Shown here: one piece after another, positions 1 through 8,932 of the stretch
Layout: every line of letters starts with the position of its first letter
How positions within the stretch are numbered: position 1 is the stretch's first letter
From: Snodgrassella sp945267035
GTDB taxonomy: Bacteria; Pseudomonadota; Gammaproteobacteria; Burkholderiales; Neisseriaceae
Assembly (NCBI RefSeq): GCF_026535915.1
Contig: NZ_JAFNPF010000001.1
Span: forward strand, 1,984,001 to 2,048,000
DNA: 64,000 nt
Direction: 5' to 3'
Translations under genes and position numbers: made by a program
Notes under the pieces: model-generated
Told to the model about the DNA's origin: nothing
Databases searched by the model: none
What the model saw: only the letters and a program-made list of their open reading frames with translations

Positions 1-181
1 GTTCACATTTATAGTTTTGTATAAACAATCCACGCCTTGCTCAAAGTAACTTTTAAATTCCACTCATCATTTTTTGCAAAGATAATCAGATGCTGGACGA
101 TGAAAGCAACAATTTGAGCTAATAAAGTTTTCCCTCCATTTCTCCAAAACTTTATCTAAATAACAATTTAAGAACCTTTAA

Positions 182-277
182 TTATCTATAAAACTATATA
201 TTTCCTATTAGATAACTTTATTGTATCTAATTTATTATCTTTTGGCAATTGTTTTTGTATTCTTTTTGCGGTACAGT
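182..277 (+). promoter_or_regulatory. Promoter and candidate operators of the S24 repressor
   Basis: Positions 208-230 form an inverted repeat, TTAGATA, nine bases, then TATCTAA. Further TTATCT half-sites lie at 182-187 and 235-240. A sigma70-like promoter follows: TTGTTT at 249-254, 17 bases, then TACAGT at 272-277. The same half-site recurs as a perfect palindrome beyond the gene at 1167-1187. The simplest reading is autoregulation by the downstream repressor. Binding is an inference. Confidence 0.5.
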
Positions 278-306
278 ATTACCTAATTGCACAAAAGAGT
301 ACTTAT

Positions 307-1026
307 ATGAAACTCACTTCCGAAATCAGGCTCGAAAATTTGAAATTATTGGTTACTGAAGCTGGTGGGGTCACTGAGCTATCCAAAAAGGCTGGCTATA
401 AGCAACCAAGTTACTTATATCAAATCATTAATCGCACCCCCGTTCAAAACGGCAAGGCCAAAAATATTGGTGCTATTATGGCTGCAAAGCTTGAAACTGC
501 CATGAATAAACCCAAGGGCTGGATGGATCAGGAACACAAAAAACTCACCGAAGCTAATGCGGTTTTTTTGGGCACAATGGAAGTATGGGATAACTCGACA
601 CCAATAGAAGAGGATGAAGTAGAAGTACCGTTTTATAAAGATATCTGCTTATCGGCTGGCACTGGTTTTGCTGACAATATTGAAGACTACAATGGTTTCA
701 GATTACGTTTTGCCCGCTCAACCCTAAAAAAACACAGCATTAATCCAGCTCATGTGGTTTGTGTCACGGCAGATGGAGACAGCATGAGCCCCGTTATACC
801 TGATGGCAGCACCATTGGTATCAATACAGACGATACTCTAATCAGAGATGGCAAAATTTATGCGATTAATCATGACGGTCTTTTGCGGATTAAAATTCTG
901 AAAAAAAGACCAGGCAATAAGCTTCTTATTCAAAGTTTTAATTCAGCTGAATATGCTGATGAAGAGGCAAGCTTGGAGGAAATTAATATTATCGGTCGCG
1001 TTTTTTGGTGGTCAGTATTGGCCTGA
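307..1026 (+). CDS. S24-family (LexA/phage CI-like) repressor
   Basis: A 239-residue transcriptional repressor with a self-cleaving peptidase domain. Residues about 8-75 form a helix-turn-helix region, and residues about 105-235 form the S24 domain. The nucleophile motif GDSM puts Ser159 in place, and Lys196 in LRIKIL is the expected general base. An Ala117-Gly118 pair is a plausible autocleavage site. Proteins of this family repress prophage or stress genes and are inactivated by RecA-stimulated self-cleavage. No phage structural or integrase gene lies nearby, so this may be an orphan or a prophage remnant. Repeated TTATCT/AGATAA half-sites flank the gene and a hairpin terminator follows at 1059. 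The fold is clear; the targets are unknown. Confidence 0.85.
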   Translation: MKLTSEIRLENLKLLVTEAGGVTELSKKAGYKQPSYLYQIINRTPVQNGKAKNIGAIMAAKLETAMNKPKGWMDQEHKKLTEANAVFLGTMEVWDNSTPIEEDEVEVPFYKDICLSAGTGFADNIEDYNGFRLRFARSTLKKHSINPAHVVCVTADGDSMSPVIPDGSTIGINTDDTLIRDGKIYAINHDGLLRIKILKKRPGNKLLIQSFNSAEYADEEASLEEINIIGRVFWWSVLA

Positions 1027-1058
1027 CCCTATTGCATCCGCTGCAAAATTGATCCGTT

Positions 1059-1084
1059 CGCCTCAACCATGCTTGGGGCGTTTT
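1059..1084 (+). terminator. Rho-independent terminator after the repressor
   Basis: The hairpin CGCCTCAA (1059-1066) with TTGGGGCG (1073-1080) contains one G-T pair and is followed by four T residues. It lies about 35 bases after the repressor stop codon. Confidence 0.6.
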
Positions 1085-1166
1085 CAATGCAAACATGAAT
1101 CATTTACAGCTAAACATCAATCAAGGTGCTAATTTGATCTAAGAAAGATATAGACAATATTGCAAA

Positions 1167-1187
1167 ATGTTATCTTTTAGATAACAT
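1167..1187. promoter_or_regulatory. Perfect palindrome, candidate repressor operator
   Basis: ATGTTATCT and AGATAACAT form a perfect 9-base inverted repeat around a TTT centre. The core TTATCT/AGATAA matches the half-sites upstream of the S24 repressor. It may be the operator of a decayed divergent or downstream transcript. Confidence 0.45.
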
Positions 1188-2217
1188 TGATAAGTTATGG
1201 TTGGATAAAAATAGCCGATAGCAAATTATCTATTAATGAAACATATATTGCTGATTTATTCACGCAATATGATGGTCAAAAACGAATAAATGCAGATTCA
1301 TGGAAATTTTCTAGAATTAAATTGAGCATAAAAGCATGATTTGCTATTGAAAATTGAAAAGCATTTTATACTTATCAAATGAAAGAATGATTAAGGCAAA
1401 ATATCATTTTGCTATAGCCATGGATGATGTTTATCGGCTATGGCAACAAAAATGATTCATCTTTGCTGTAATACAGATGCTTTAAAGGTAATGATATCCA
1501 TTTATCATGATATAGAATAATCTGCTCTACATTTTAATAGTTTGCTGCAGAATTTTTTTTTAATGGATGATTTAGCTATGAAATTCAGTTGCGGCGTCCA
1601 CATTAAAGTTGCTTTTTTCAGCATTTGGTTTATGCGCAGCCAATCTTCCCGTTATCGACGAGTTGCCTACTCTGAAAGGCGCAACAACCGATTTTGCCAT
1701 GTCACAGCTACCCTGAGCGCATCCATTTTATCATTCAAGACTGGCTGCATTTATTTGTGATGAGTATAAAGGCATAGCAAAATAAGCAACCGGATTTGGA
1801 ATGTATTTTCACCTACAGTTTTTTTATACTTTAAAGACGTCCATGAACCCTAGCTATTAAATATTGACATCAAAGAACATTGAGTGGAAAGAGGATGGGA
1901 GAATGACGAGATCCTAGCGACATGGGTTTACCAAAAAGAGATCAGCAAAATGTATGCAGACGACGATTTCGAATTTCAACGCAACAGTTGATTTTATCCC
2001 TTCAAGTTTATCAATCATCATTGGTTTATTGATGAAAGTCTTTCAAAGCATAGATGCTTAATCTTAAATGGATTATTGAACAGGGTATTTAGCACACAGC
2101 TGGAGTCAATAAAATTTCACCAGCACGCCAAACAAACCACTCGTAGAGTACATATGTCGTCATGCATTGGAAATTCTTCACAATTTGACACCATATTGAC
2201 ACCAACACAAACCCAAT
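1188..2217. other. Decayed region without an intact gene
   Basis: I see no intact gene here. Short stretches read like coding remnants. Around 1600-1730 a frame gives a secretion-signal-like string beginning LKLLFSAFGLCAAN and ending at an early stop. Around 1828-1990 a plus-strand frame reads as acidic protein (ending KMYADDDFEFQRNS) interrupted by stops. An open frame of 72 codons at 1542-1760 is not convincing as a gene. Confidence 0.35.
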
Positions 2218-2242
2218 AAAAAAAGCCGCAGGGCAATGCGAC
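2218..2242 (-). terminator. Terminator of tRNA-Ala
   Basis: On the minus strand GTCGCA and TGCGGC (one G-T pair) close a 6-base loop, followed by seven T residues. It lies about 28 bases past the CCA end of the tRNA. Confidence 0.75.
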
Positions 2243-2269
2243 TTAAATCTTTGAATCTGTGTGATAAAT

Positions 2270-2345
<76 letters not shown>

Positions 2346-2380
2346 ATAATTGCCTTGCTTTTTTAGCAGACAGGCTGGGC

Positions 2381-2408
2381 ATTCTACCTGAATTAAAAAT
2401 TTTTGCAA
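2381..2408 (-). promoter_or_regulatory. Promoter of tRNA-Ala
   Basis: On the minus strand TTGCAA (2408-2403), 16 bases, then TAGAAT (2386-2381), followed by a GC-rich discriminator. Transcription would begin roughly 28 bases before the mature tRNA end. Confidence 0.5.
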
Positions 2409-2572
2409 GCCTATTACATCGACTTGCTAAATTTATCCACTGTTGCTGATTCTAAAATCTTTCCCGTAGCGCGAAAAAAAATTTAATGTAAATGATGAGT
2501 GGTCGCTGCGACTAATTGAATTTATACTTACGCTTTTCTAATATACATCTAGTCTGCAAGCAAGGAACATTT

Positions 2573-3577
2573 ATGCCGCGTACTAAACGACGGAAGTTAC
2601 CTTTTATAATTATTGCAATGGTATTACTTCTGATTATGGTATGGACAGCTTTATTATTTATGCCTCGCAGTATCAAGCCATACCGGCTTAAAGTACCGGC
2701 TGGTTACGGCATCAGTGGCGTGAGTCGAACTTTGGCGGCGGATAACATCATTTATAACCGCTGGGTATTTGTGGGAACAGCCTATATGCTGGGCATGAGT
2801 GATAAAATTCACCGCGGAAACTACCGCTTGCCGAGCTCTTTATCCAGCTGGGATATACTCCAGCGTCTGCGCGAGGGAAAGCCGGACAGTATCAGTATTC
2901 AAGTGATCGAAGGCTATACGTTTGCTCAGATGCGCAAAATTGTGAACAGTACGCCTGATATCGAACACATCACGCGGGATTGGTCAGACAAACAATTATT
3001 ACAAGCCATCGCTGCCGATACGCCTTATACCAACCCAGAGGGTTTATTCTTTCCGGCAACTTACGACATCAGTGCTGAAAGCAGTGATTTAAACTTTTAT
3101 AAACAAGCCTATCAAACCATGCAAAATCAGTTACAAACTGCATGGGATCAGCGCCAAAAAAATCTACCCTATCAATCTCCTTATGAACTGCTCATTATGG
3201 CTAGTCTGATTGAAAAAGAAACAGGTCACGTTGAGGACCGAACCAATGTATCTGCAGTATTTGTCAATCGACTAAGAATAAACATGCGTTTGCAAACCGA
3301 CCCTACGGTTATCTATGGCATGGGTAGCGCCTATCAAGGCAAAATCAGCAAAGCTGATCTGCGGCGTGATACCCCGTATAATACCTATACTCGAAATGGC
3401 TTACCGCCAACTCCTATTGCTCTACCCGGCAAGGCTGCCTTACAAGCCGCGGCTCATCCGGCCAGTAACAGTTACCTTTATTTTGTAGCCCGAAATGACG
3501 GTAGCGGTCGCAGCCAGTTTAGTCAGAACTTACAGGAACACAATGCTGCGGTACGCCAGTATATATTGAAAAAATAA
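2573..3577 (+). CDS. mltG: Endolytic murein transglycosylase MltG
   Basis: An inner-membrane lytic transglycosylase (YceG family) that cuts nascent peptidoglycan strands inside the chain and so limits glycan length. It has 334 residues from the ATG at 2573, chosen because AAGGAA lies just upstream. An in-frame start at 2516 would add 19 residues and lacks a ribosome site. A basic N-terminus is followed by one membrane segment (about residues 9-30), then a LysM-like part and the catalytic YceG domain. The motif SLIEKETG holds the family's catalytic glutamate (Glu214). It is the first gene of a packed operon with tmk, holB, pilZ and tatD, and the mltG-tmk-holB order is common in proteobacteria. 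Confidence 0.95.
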   Translation: MPRTKRRKLPFIIIAMVLLLIMVWTALLFMPRSIKPYRLKVPAGYGISGVSRTLAADNIIYNRWVFVGTAYMLGMSDKIHRGNYRLPSSLSSWDILQRLREGKPDSISIQVIEGYTFAQMRKIVNSTPDIEHITRDWSDKQLLQAIAADTPYTNPEGLFFPATYDISAESSDLNFYKQAYQTMQNQLQTAWDQRQKNLPYQSPYELLIMASLIEKETGHVEDRTNVSAVFVNRLRINMRLQTDPTVIYGMGSAYQGKISKADLRRDTPYNTYTRNGLPPTPIALPGKAALQAAAHPASNSYLYFVARNDGSGRSQFSQNLQEHNAAVRQYILKK

Positions 3578-3604
3578 TCCGATTTTAAAGTTGTTTATAT
3601 CGTC

Positions 3605-4231
3605 ATGAAAGCAAAATTTATCACCTTAGATGGCATTGATGGTGCCGGCAAATCCACTAATCTGAACACCATTCGTCTATGGTTTGAACAACATCAGTTG
3701 CCGGTTTTATTCACCCGCGAACCCGGTGGTACGGCAGTAGGTGAAGCTTTACGCCAGATACTGCTTGATCCTCACACCGAAGTGAATGCCCGTACAGAAA
3801 CATTGTTGATGTTTGCTGCGCGTCAGCAACATCTGGATAGTGTGATTAAACCAGCACTGGCTGCCGGAACACATGTTGTCAGTGACCGTTTTACTGATGC
3901 CACTTTTGCCTATCAGGGTGGCGGTAGAGATATTCCATTGAGCGACATAGCTGTGTTGGAAAATTGGGTGCAACAAGGGCTGCATCCTGACTTAACTTTA
4001 TTGCTCGACATCCCATTGACGGTTGCACAACAGCGCTTAGCCCAGAATGAACATCCAGACCGGTTTGAACAGCTTGATAATGATTTCTTTGAACGCACAC
4101 GACAAACTTATCTGAATCGTGCGGCATCAGCTCCAGAACGTTATCGCGTTATTCAAAGTGATCAACCATTAACCGATGTTGCCGCTCAGATCAGTCATTC
4201 TTTAAGCCAACTTTTTGGATACCATTCATGA
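3605..4231 (+). CDS. tmk: Thymidylate kinase
   Basis: Phosphorylates dTMP to dTDP in dTTP synthesis. It has 208 residues, the usual length. The P-loop GIDGAGKST is at residues 9-17, the DR(F/Y) motif lies in VVSDRFTDATFAYQGGGR, and a lid region follows. Its stop codon overlaps the start of holB (ATGA), which indicates translational coupling. Confidence 0.97.
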   Translation: MKAKFITLDGIDGAGKSTNLNTIRLWFEQHQLPVLFTREPGGTAVGEALRQILLDPHTEVNARTETLLMFAARQQHLDSVIKPALAAGTHVVSDRFTDATFAYQGGGRDIPLSDIAVLENWVQQGLHPDLTLLLDIPLTVAQQRLAQNEHPDRFEQLDNDFFERTRQTYLNRAASAPERYRVIQSDQPLTDVAAQISHSLSQLFGYHS

Positions 4232-5214
4232 TTTATCCATGGCTAACCCCTATCTGGCAACAAATCGATCGCTACTGGCAGCAACAGCCACATGCCTGGC
4301 TGCTGTATGGTCCGCCAGGTATCGGCAAGCTGGCTTTTGCCGAGCACTTGGCTCAAGCTTTATTATGTGAATCGCTTCAGTCTGGGCATCAGCCTTGTGG
4401 TCACTGCCCTTCTTGTCACTTGTTCAATCAACATAGCCATCCAGATTTTTTACTCGTAAGTCCGGAAGAAGCGGATGAAAGCAAAAGCGAACGTAAGCTG
4501 GCGTTAATCAAGGTTGAGACGGTGCGTAAAGTACTTGATTTTGCCCATCTGAGTGCCCATCGAGGTGGCCGACGCGTTGCTTTAATTTATCCTGCGGAAA
4601 GTATGAATACGCAGGCAGCCAATGCTTTATTAAAGATATTGGAAGAACCCCCTGCTGGCATGACCTTCATTCTGGTCAGCCATCATAAAGATCGCTTATT
4701 ACCCACTATTAAAAGTCGCTGTCGCCAAGTGGCACTACTTAAACCCAATCACCAACAGGCGTTAGCCTATGTTGAACAGCACCATGGCGATCAGGCTGCG
4801 GATCTACTTGCTTTTCATGGTGGGGCTCCGTTATTTGAGGAAGAAACAGCGCATAACCAACTGCGACAGGAGTTACTACCGTTACTGGCCAAACCACGGT
4901 TATTGGCTTTAATGGATTATGCCGCCTCATTTGATAAGCAGAAGCTGGCGTTGGCTACCTTTTTAGACTGGATGAGCAAATGGCTAATAGATATGACATT
5001 AGCGCAACAAAAAATTCCAGTAAAGTTTTACCCTCAATGGCAACAAACCTTGGCTGAAATCAGCGCGTCGCTGGATCCGTTGGCACTGTTTGCATTAATT
5101 GATAAACTAACCGCCTTGACCCCTTACGGTAGACATACCCTCAATGTTAAAATGCAGCTAGAAGATTTATTTATTGACTATCTGCAATTGTGGCAACACC
5201 ATAACAACCAATAA
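4228..5214 (+). CDS. holB: DNA polymerase III subunit delta'
   Basis: Clamp-loader subunit of the replicative polymerase, 328 residues. The N-terminal AAA+ module has a P-loop-like GPPGIGK and a zinc-binding cysteine set (LLCES, then CGHCPSC). The SRC motif appears in IKSRCRQ. The C-terminal part is the all-helical collar domain. The start overlaps the tmk stop by four bases. Confidence 0.95.
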   Translation: MIYPWLTPIWQQIDRYWQQQPHAWLLYGPPGIGKLAFAEHLAQALLCESLQSGHQPCGHCPSCHLFNQHSHPDFLLVSPEEADESKSERKLALIKVETVRKVLDFAHLSAHRGGRRVALIYPAESMNTQAANALLKILEEPPAGMTFILVSHHKDRLLPTIKSRCRQVALLKPNHQQALAYVEQHHGDQAADLLAFHGGAPLFEEETAHNQLRQELLPLLAKPRLLALMDYAASFDKQKLALATFLDWMSKWLIDMTLAQQKIPVKFYPQWQQTLAEISASLDPLALFALIDKLTALTPYGRHTLNVKMQLEDLFIDYLQLWQHHNNQ

Positions 5215-5226
5215 AGAAAGAAATTC

Positions 5227-5586
5227 ATGGCTGAAACACCTAATAACATTCCGGGCAAAATGCTCAATTTAATTATTCCTGATAAACCAGCACTTTATCG
5301 CAGCTACATGGGCTTTCTGCAACATGGTGGACTGTTTGCCCCAACCAATGATAAATTTCAAATGGGTGATGAGGTTTTATTGGCCGCCAATTTACCAGAA
5401 TTTAACGAACCTAAATTCCTGCGTACCAATGTTGTCTGGATCAACTCTGCACCCACATCCACCGGTCAGCCAAAAGGTGTTGGATTGGCTTTCGGAAAGG
5501 ATGAAGAAAGTGTCGCCATCAAACAGGCGATAGAGGAGCTTTTACCCGGTTTACTTTTGAGCGAACGTACCACCTATACTCTTTAA
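5227..5586 (+). CDS. pilZ: PilZ-domain protein, type IV pilus-associated
   Basis: A 119-residue single-domain PilZ protein. In Neisseria and Pseudomonas the gene next to holB encodes this protein, which is needed for type IV pilus biogenesis. The c-di-GMP signature (RxxxR plus D/NxSxxG) is not evident, as expected for this pilus-type subfamily, which works by protein contacts. AAAGAAA precedes the start. It sits between holB and tatD in the operon. Confidence 0.85.
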   Translation: MAETPNNIPGKMLNLIIPDKPALYRSYMGFLQHGGLFAPTNDKFQMGDEVLLAANLPEFNEPKFLRTNVVWINSAPTSTGQPKGVGLAFGKDEESVAIKQAIEELLPGLLLSERTTYTL

Positions 5587-5588
5587 TC

Positions 5589-6368
5589 ATGCTGATTGAT
5601 TCCCATTGCCATCTGAATATGCCTGAACTGGCTGGACGCTTATCTGACATTTTGGCGCATATGTCTCAGGCGGATATCGGACAGGCTATCGCGATCAGCG
5701 TCGACCGTGACAGTGCTGCTGAAGTGCTAAAATTAGCTGAGCAGCATCCCAACCTGTATGCCAGCGTCGGCATTCATCCTGAAAATCCAGACACTGCAGA
5801 AATGAGTGTGGATGAACTGATCGAAGCATCACAACATCCTAAAGTGGTGGGTATCGGTGAAACCGGTCTTGACTATCATTGGTGCAGTGGTGATCTGGCT
5901 TGGCAGCATGCACGTTTTACCACCCACATACTGGCTTCTAATCACACCGGTTTGCCTTTGATTATCCATACTCGTGATGCCGGTCATGATACTTTGCGCC
6001 TGTTACGGGAAAATCATGCACAGCAAGGCGTCATTCATTGCTTTACCGAAGATAAAGCCTTTGCCAAAGCGGTACTTGATCTAGGCTTTTACATCTCCTT
6101 TTCCGGTATTGTCACCTTCAAGAATGCTCAGCAGATACAAGAAGCCTGCAAATACGTTCCTTTAGACCGCCTACTGGTCGAGACTGATGCCCCTTATCTG
6201 GCGCCGGTACCAAAACGAGGCAAACAAAATGAGCCAGCTTATGTCCGTTATACCGCCGAATTTGTTGCCCAACTGCGTGGCGACAGTATGGCTACAATAG
6301 AAGAAGCCACGACTGCCAATACCTATCGCCTATTCAGCAAACTTCCAGTGCTGATCAGCCAATCATGA
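5589..6368 (+). CDS. TatD-family metal-dependent hydrolase (YcfH-like)
   Basis: A 259-residue TIM-barrel hydrolase of the TatD DNase family. The N-terminal metal motif is DSHCHLN, the central metal glutamate lies in GIGETGLDYHW, histidines occur in LIIHTRDA and VIHCF, and a late metal aspartate is in VETDAPYLAP. Family members are 3'-5' exonucleases or phosphodiesterases. It follows pilZ by two bases and overlaps the next gene (ATGA), so it belongs to the same transcript. The substrate cannot be told from sequence. Confidence 0.9.
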   Translation: MLIDSHCHLNMPELAGRLSDILAHMSQADIGQAIAISVDRDSAAEVLKLAEQHPNLYASVGIHPENPDTAEMSVDELIEASQHPKVVGIGETGLDYHWCSGDLAWQHARFTTHILASNHTGLPLIIHTRDAGHDTLRLLRENHAQQGVIHCFTEDKAFAKAVLDLGFYISFSGIVTFKNAQQIQEACKYVPLDRLLVETDAPYLAPVPKRGKQNEPAYVRYTAEFVAQLRGDSMATIEEATTANTYRLFSKLPVLISQS

Positions 6369-7165
6369 CGCAAATTACCTTGACTGTACTCGGCTGTGGC
6401 AGCTCATCTGGCGCACCAGTAATCGGTTGTCATTGCTCTACTTGTAGCAACCATGACCCCAAAAATCGGCGCACACGTTGCAGTGCGCATATCCAAATTG
6501 GTGCAGAGCATTGGCAGATTGATACCGGCACGGATTTTTATCATCAGGCTTTACACCATCAACTACCTCGCATCGATGGGGTGCTTTACACCCATGCTCA
6601 TGCTGACCATTTAAACGGCATTGATGATTTACGCGCATTTTGTTATCAACAGCAGGCTGCCATCCCGATTTATGGACATCATCAAACCATTAACAATATA
6701 TGTACACGTTTTGACTACGCATTTTTGCCCCAGAATAGTCACTGGAATCGACCGGTATTAACTGCACAGGAATTACCGCTTAATCAGGGTGAATGCAGTG
6801 TGCTCAATATTGAAGATGTTCCAGTGTGGCATTTTACCGTTCCGCATGGTAACTGGATGAGTAGTGCCTATCGCATTGGCAACATCGCTTGGTTTACCGA
6901 CCTCAATCATATCGACGAAACCATTTTTCCGCATTTACACGGTCTAGACTACTTGTTTCTCGACTGTCTGATGGACACGCCCTATCCAAGCCATCTCAGT
7001 ACTGAACAAGCTTTTCATTACGCCGAACGCATACAAGCAAAACAGACCTATTTTATTCACATGACCCATATGCAGGAATATCATCACCTAAAGCAGCGCT
7101 GCCCTAAAAACTGTGAGCCGGCTTATGATGGATTAGTAGTACAAAGTAATTATGAGTTAGCCTAG
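6365..7165 (+). CDS. Metallo-beta-lactamase-fold hydrolase (PhnP-like)
   Basis: A 266-residue MBL-fold enzyme. The signature THAHADHLNG (HxHxDH) binds the di-metal centre, and further ligands lie in VPHGNWM and FTDLNHID. An N-terminal CxCxxC-type cluster (GCHCSTC) and C-terminal ligands (HMTHMQEYHH) match the PhnP branch of cyclic phosphodiesterases, where the extra cysteines bind structural zinc. There is no phn operon here, so a phosphonate role is unlikely. The start overlaps the preceding stop, and it is the last gene of the mltG operon. Confidence 0.85.
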   Translation: MTQITLTVLGCGSSSGAPVIGCHCSTCSNHDPKNRRTRCSAHIQIGAEHWQIDTGTDFYHQALHHQLPRIDGVLYTHAHADHLNGIDDLRAFCYQQQAAIPIYGHHQTINNICTRFDYAFLPQNSHWNRPVLTAQELPLNQGECSVLNIEDVPVWHFTVPHGNWMSSAYRIGNIAWFTDLNHIDETIFPHLHGLDYLFLDCLMDTPYPSHLSTEQAFHYAERIQAKQTYFIHMTHMQEYHHLKQRCPKNCEPAYDGLVVQSNYELA

Positions 7166-7483
7166 CCATTTACCCAAGATAAAGCGGGCCTAATCATTGA
7201 TGGCACTCACAATTTGCTCAGCAGAAGCTTAAATTAATATTTTTAAAATAATAAAATAAATAAACGTTAAATCAGACTTAATTTTGTATGCATGAGTGTT
7301 TAAACATTTTTTCAATGATTCAAGTTTTAAAATTAGTGCTGCTATTGAGCATTCTTAATTATTTTTTTATGTTCCATAAAAACACTATAATTCTGCATAT
7401 TCAGCATAATCATCAACTACTGCATCAGTCATCCTATCCAAATGTTTCTGTTTGCTTAACTCTTTCAAATGGTTTAGTAAAAT
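7166..7483. other. AT-rich intergenic stretch
   Basis: I see no supported gene here. A 73-codon plus-strand open frame (7288-7509) is hydrophobic and extremely AT-rich, has no ribosome site, and overlaps the opposite-strand gene that follows. I regard it as chance. Confidence 0.4.
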
Positions 7484-7768
7484 TTATAATTTTATTAAAA
7501 TATATATAAAAACCATACTTAATAGAATATTAACTAAAAACATCAATAAATGATATTTTAAAGTAATCTTTATTTTAAATATAAAAGCTATTAATTGAAC
7601 AATTATCCAGGAACTTATCCCTGCCATAATAGGATATAGATTTAAAGCAATCCATTCTCCGGAAGGAAATCCACCCAAATATAACATAAACAGCATAAAG
7701 GAAATGATCAGGATAATTAACAGTTCTAATAAATTCCTCTTGGTAAGTAGATAAAAAAAAGCTTTCAT
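7484..7768 (-). CDS. Small hypothetical membrane protein
   Basis: A 94-residue protein with a short basic N-terminus and about three hydrophobic helices (roughly residues 14-33, 43-65 and 71-92). I do not recognise a family. The codons are much more AT-rich than those of the operon upstream, and there is no clear ribosome site. It could be a recently acquired or decaying small gene. It stands alone on the minus strand. Confidence 0.4.
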   Translation of the reverse strand: MKAFFYLLTKRNLLELLIILIISFMLFMLYLGGFPSGEWIALNLYPIMAGISSWIIVQLIAFIFKIKITLKYHLLMFLVNILLSMVFIYILIKL

Positions 7769-8024
7769 AAATTAAATTCGCTGGTAAATGATATTTTTGT
7801 TATAAAGATTTATAGCCTATAAAAAGTTGTCAAATAAACTAAGTAATGAAATATCCTAATTATATTGTTAAAGTCCAGATAATCTAAACCAAAATGATCA
7901 TGCATTTGAAATCATAATTTTCCATGAAGTTCATAAGTAATTAAATTATATTTTGTCAGAAATATAACTTTAGCTTTCTGATAAAGTACCTTTATCTAGA
8001 AGAGAAAAAACCGCTGTGCGGATT

Positions 8025-8709
8025 TCATGAAATACTGTTTCCTGACAGCCAGACACTTAGCCCCATACAAGCACCTATCTGCGCCAGTAATGCCTGCATT
8101 TTAATCGACTCACGGACTTTCTGTGTTTGAAGTTGCTCATTAGCTGTTAAAGTTTCATCGACATTGTCAGGTATTGAAACTTCAACGACTTTATCAATCC
8201 GATTAACCGTATGCGTTTTTAGTTTTTTCTGCTCCTTTTCATTTAAAGGATAACTCACACAATGTTTTGATAGTTTTAATAAAGCATCTGCTAGGAATAG
8301 ACCATCTTTATGATTAAACTTATTCAAACCTTGACGTAACATGCCTGTCCAACCCTGTTCATTTTTATTCAATGATTGGGTAAACGAAAGATGTTGCCAA
8401 ATTTTCATCACGATGAATAGGCAGTGCTTCAGTTAAAGGCAACCATACCTTAGCCTGAACGCTGAAGCGCACTATATAGGGATCATCGTTTTCCACAAAA
8501 ATGGGTTTGTTATCCAAAAATGAATTATCGATGATTTTAAGTAGGCCACATCAGCGAGATAGACGAGTAATATAGCAAATCAGCATATCATCTGCTTTGA
8601 GCCGTTTTGCTGCTCTTTCTTGTCGAATTGGGAACGCAGGAATTGTTCTATCTGAATGAGAAAAAGCCTGATATGTTTCTGTTGTAAAAAGATTGAGATA
8701 GAAAGCCAT
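8025..8709 (-). pseudogene. Broken EVE (PUA-like) domain protein
   Basis: Reading from the ATG at 8709, the protein starts MAFYLNLFTTETYQAFSHSD. It runs through LICYITRLSR, meets a TGA (8553-8551, probably a former TGG), continues with CGLLKIIDNSFLDNKPIF to the region PLTEALPIH, then shifts frame near 8408. The remaining 128 codons (from about KIWQHLSFTQSLNKN) end at 8025. The assembled text resembles a family of about 220-230 residues with an N-terminal EVE-like fold, thought to bind modified bases or nucleic acid. One stop and one frameshift make it inactive unless they are sequence errors. An upstream fragment at 8648-8842 in another frame may be the tail of a lost neighbour. Confidence 0.6.
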
Positions 8710-8932
8710 ACGTTTTATTTTTCTGAAGAAAAAAGTGTATCAAGTTGCCATTTGAAGATATCCATAAACCCTCTTCCATCTCCTTAGTCGCCTTTAAACC
8801 TAATTCAACACTGAAGTATTTTGATGAAGATTTTTTGGGCAAAGTTGAATTATGCTTTTATTATAAAATATATTTTTTAAATTAACATTTGTTTGGTAAA
8901 CAAGACTGTTACAAAATTGTTATCATCTTTAT

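Noticed and set aside
1..181. A GGKTLLAQIVAF string on the minus strand, like a Walker A motif
   Set aside because: The frame is only about 46 codons, bounded by stops, with no other ATPase motif.
1542..1760. A 72-codon plus-strand open frame in the decayed region
   Set aside because: It starts with a hydrophobic, low-complexity stretch, has no convincing ribosome site, and a different frame of the same DNA gives a better signal-peptide-like string, so it is probably chance.
7288..7509. A 73-codon hydrophobic plus-strand frame
   Set aside because: Composition follows the AT-rich DNA, there is no ribosome site, and it overlaps the minus-strand membrane-protein gene.
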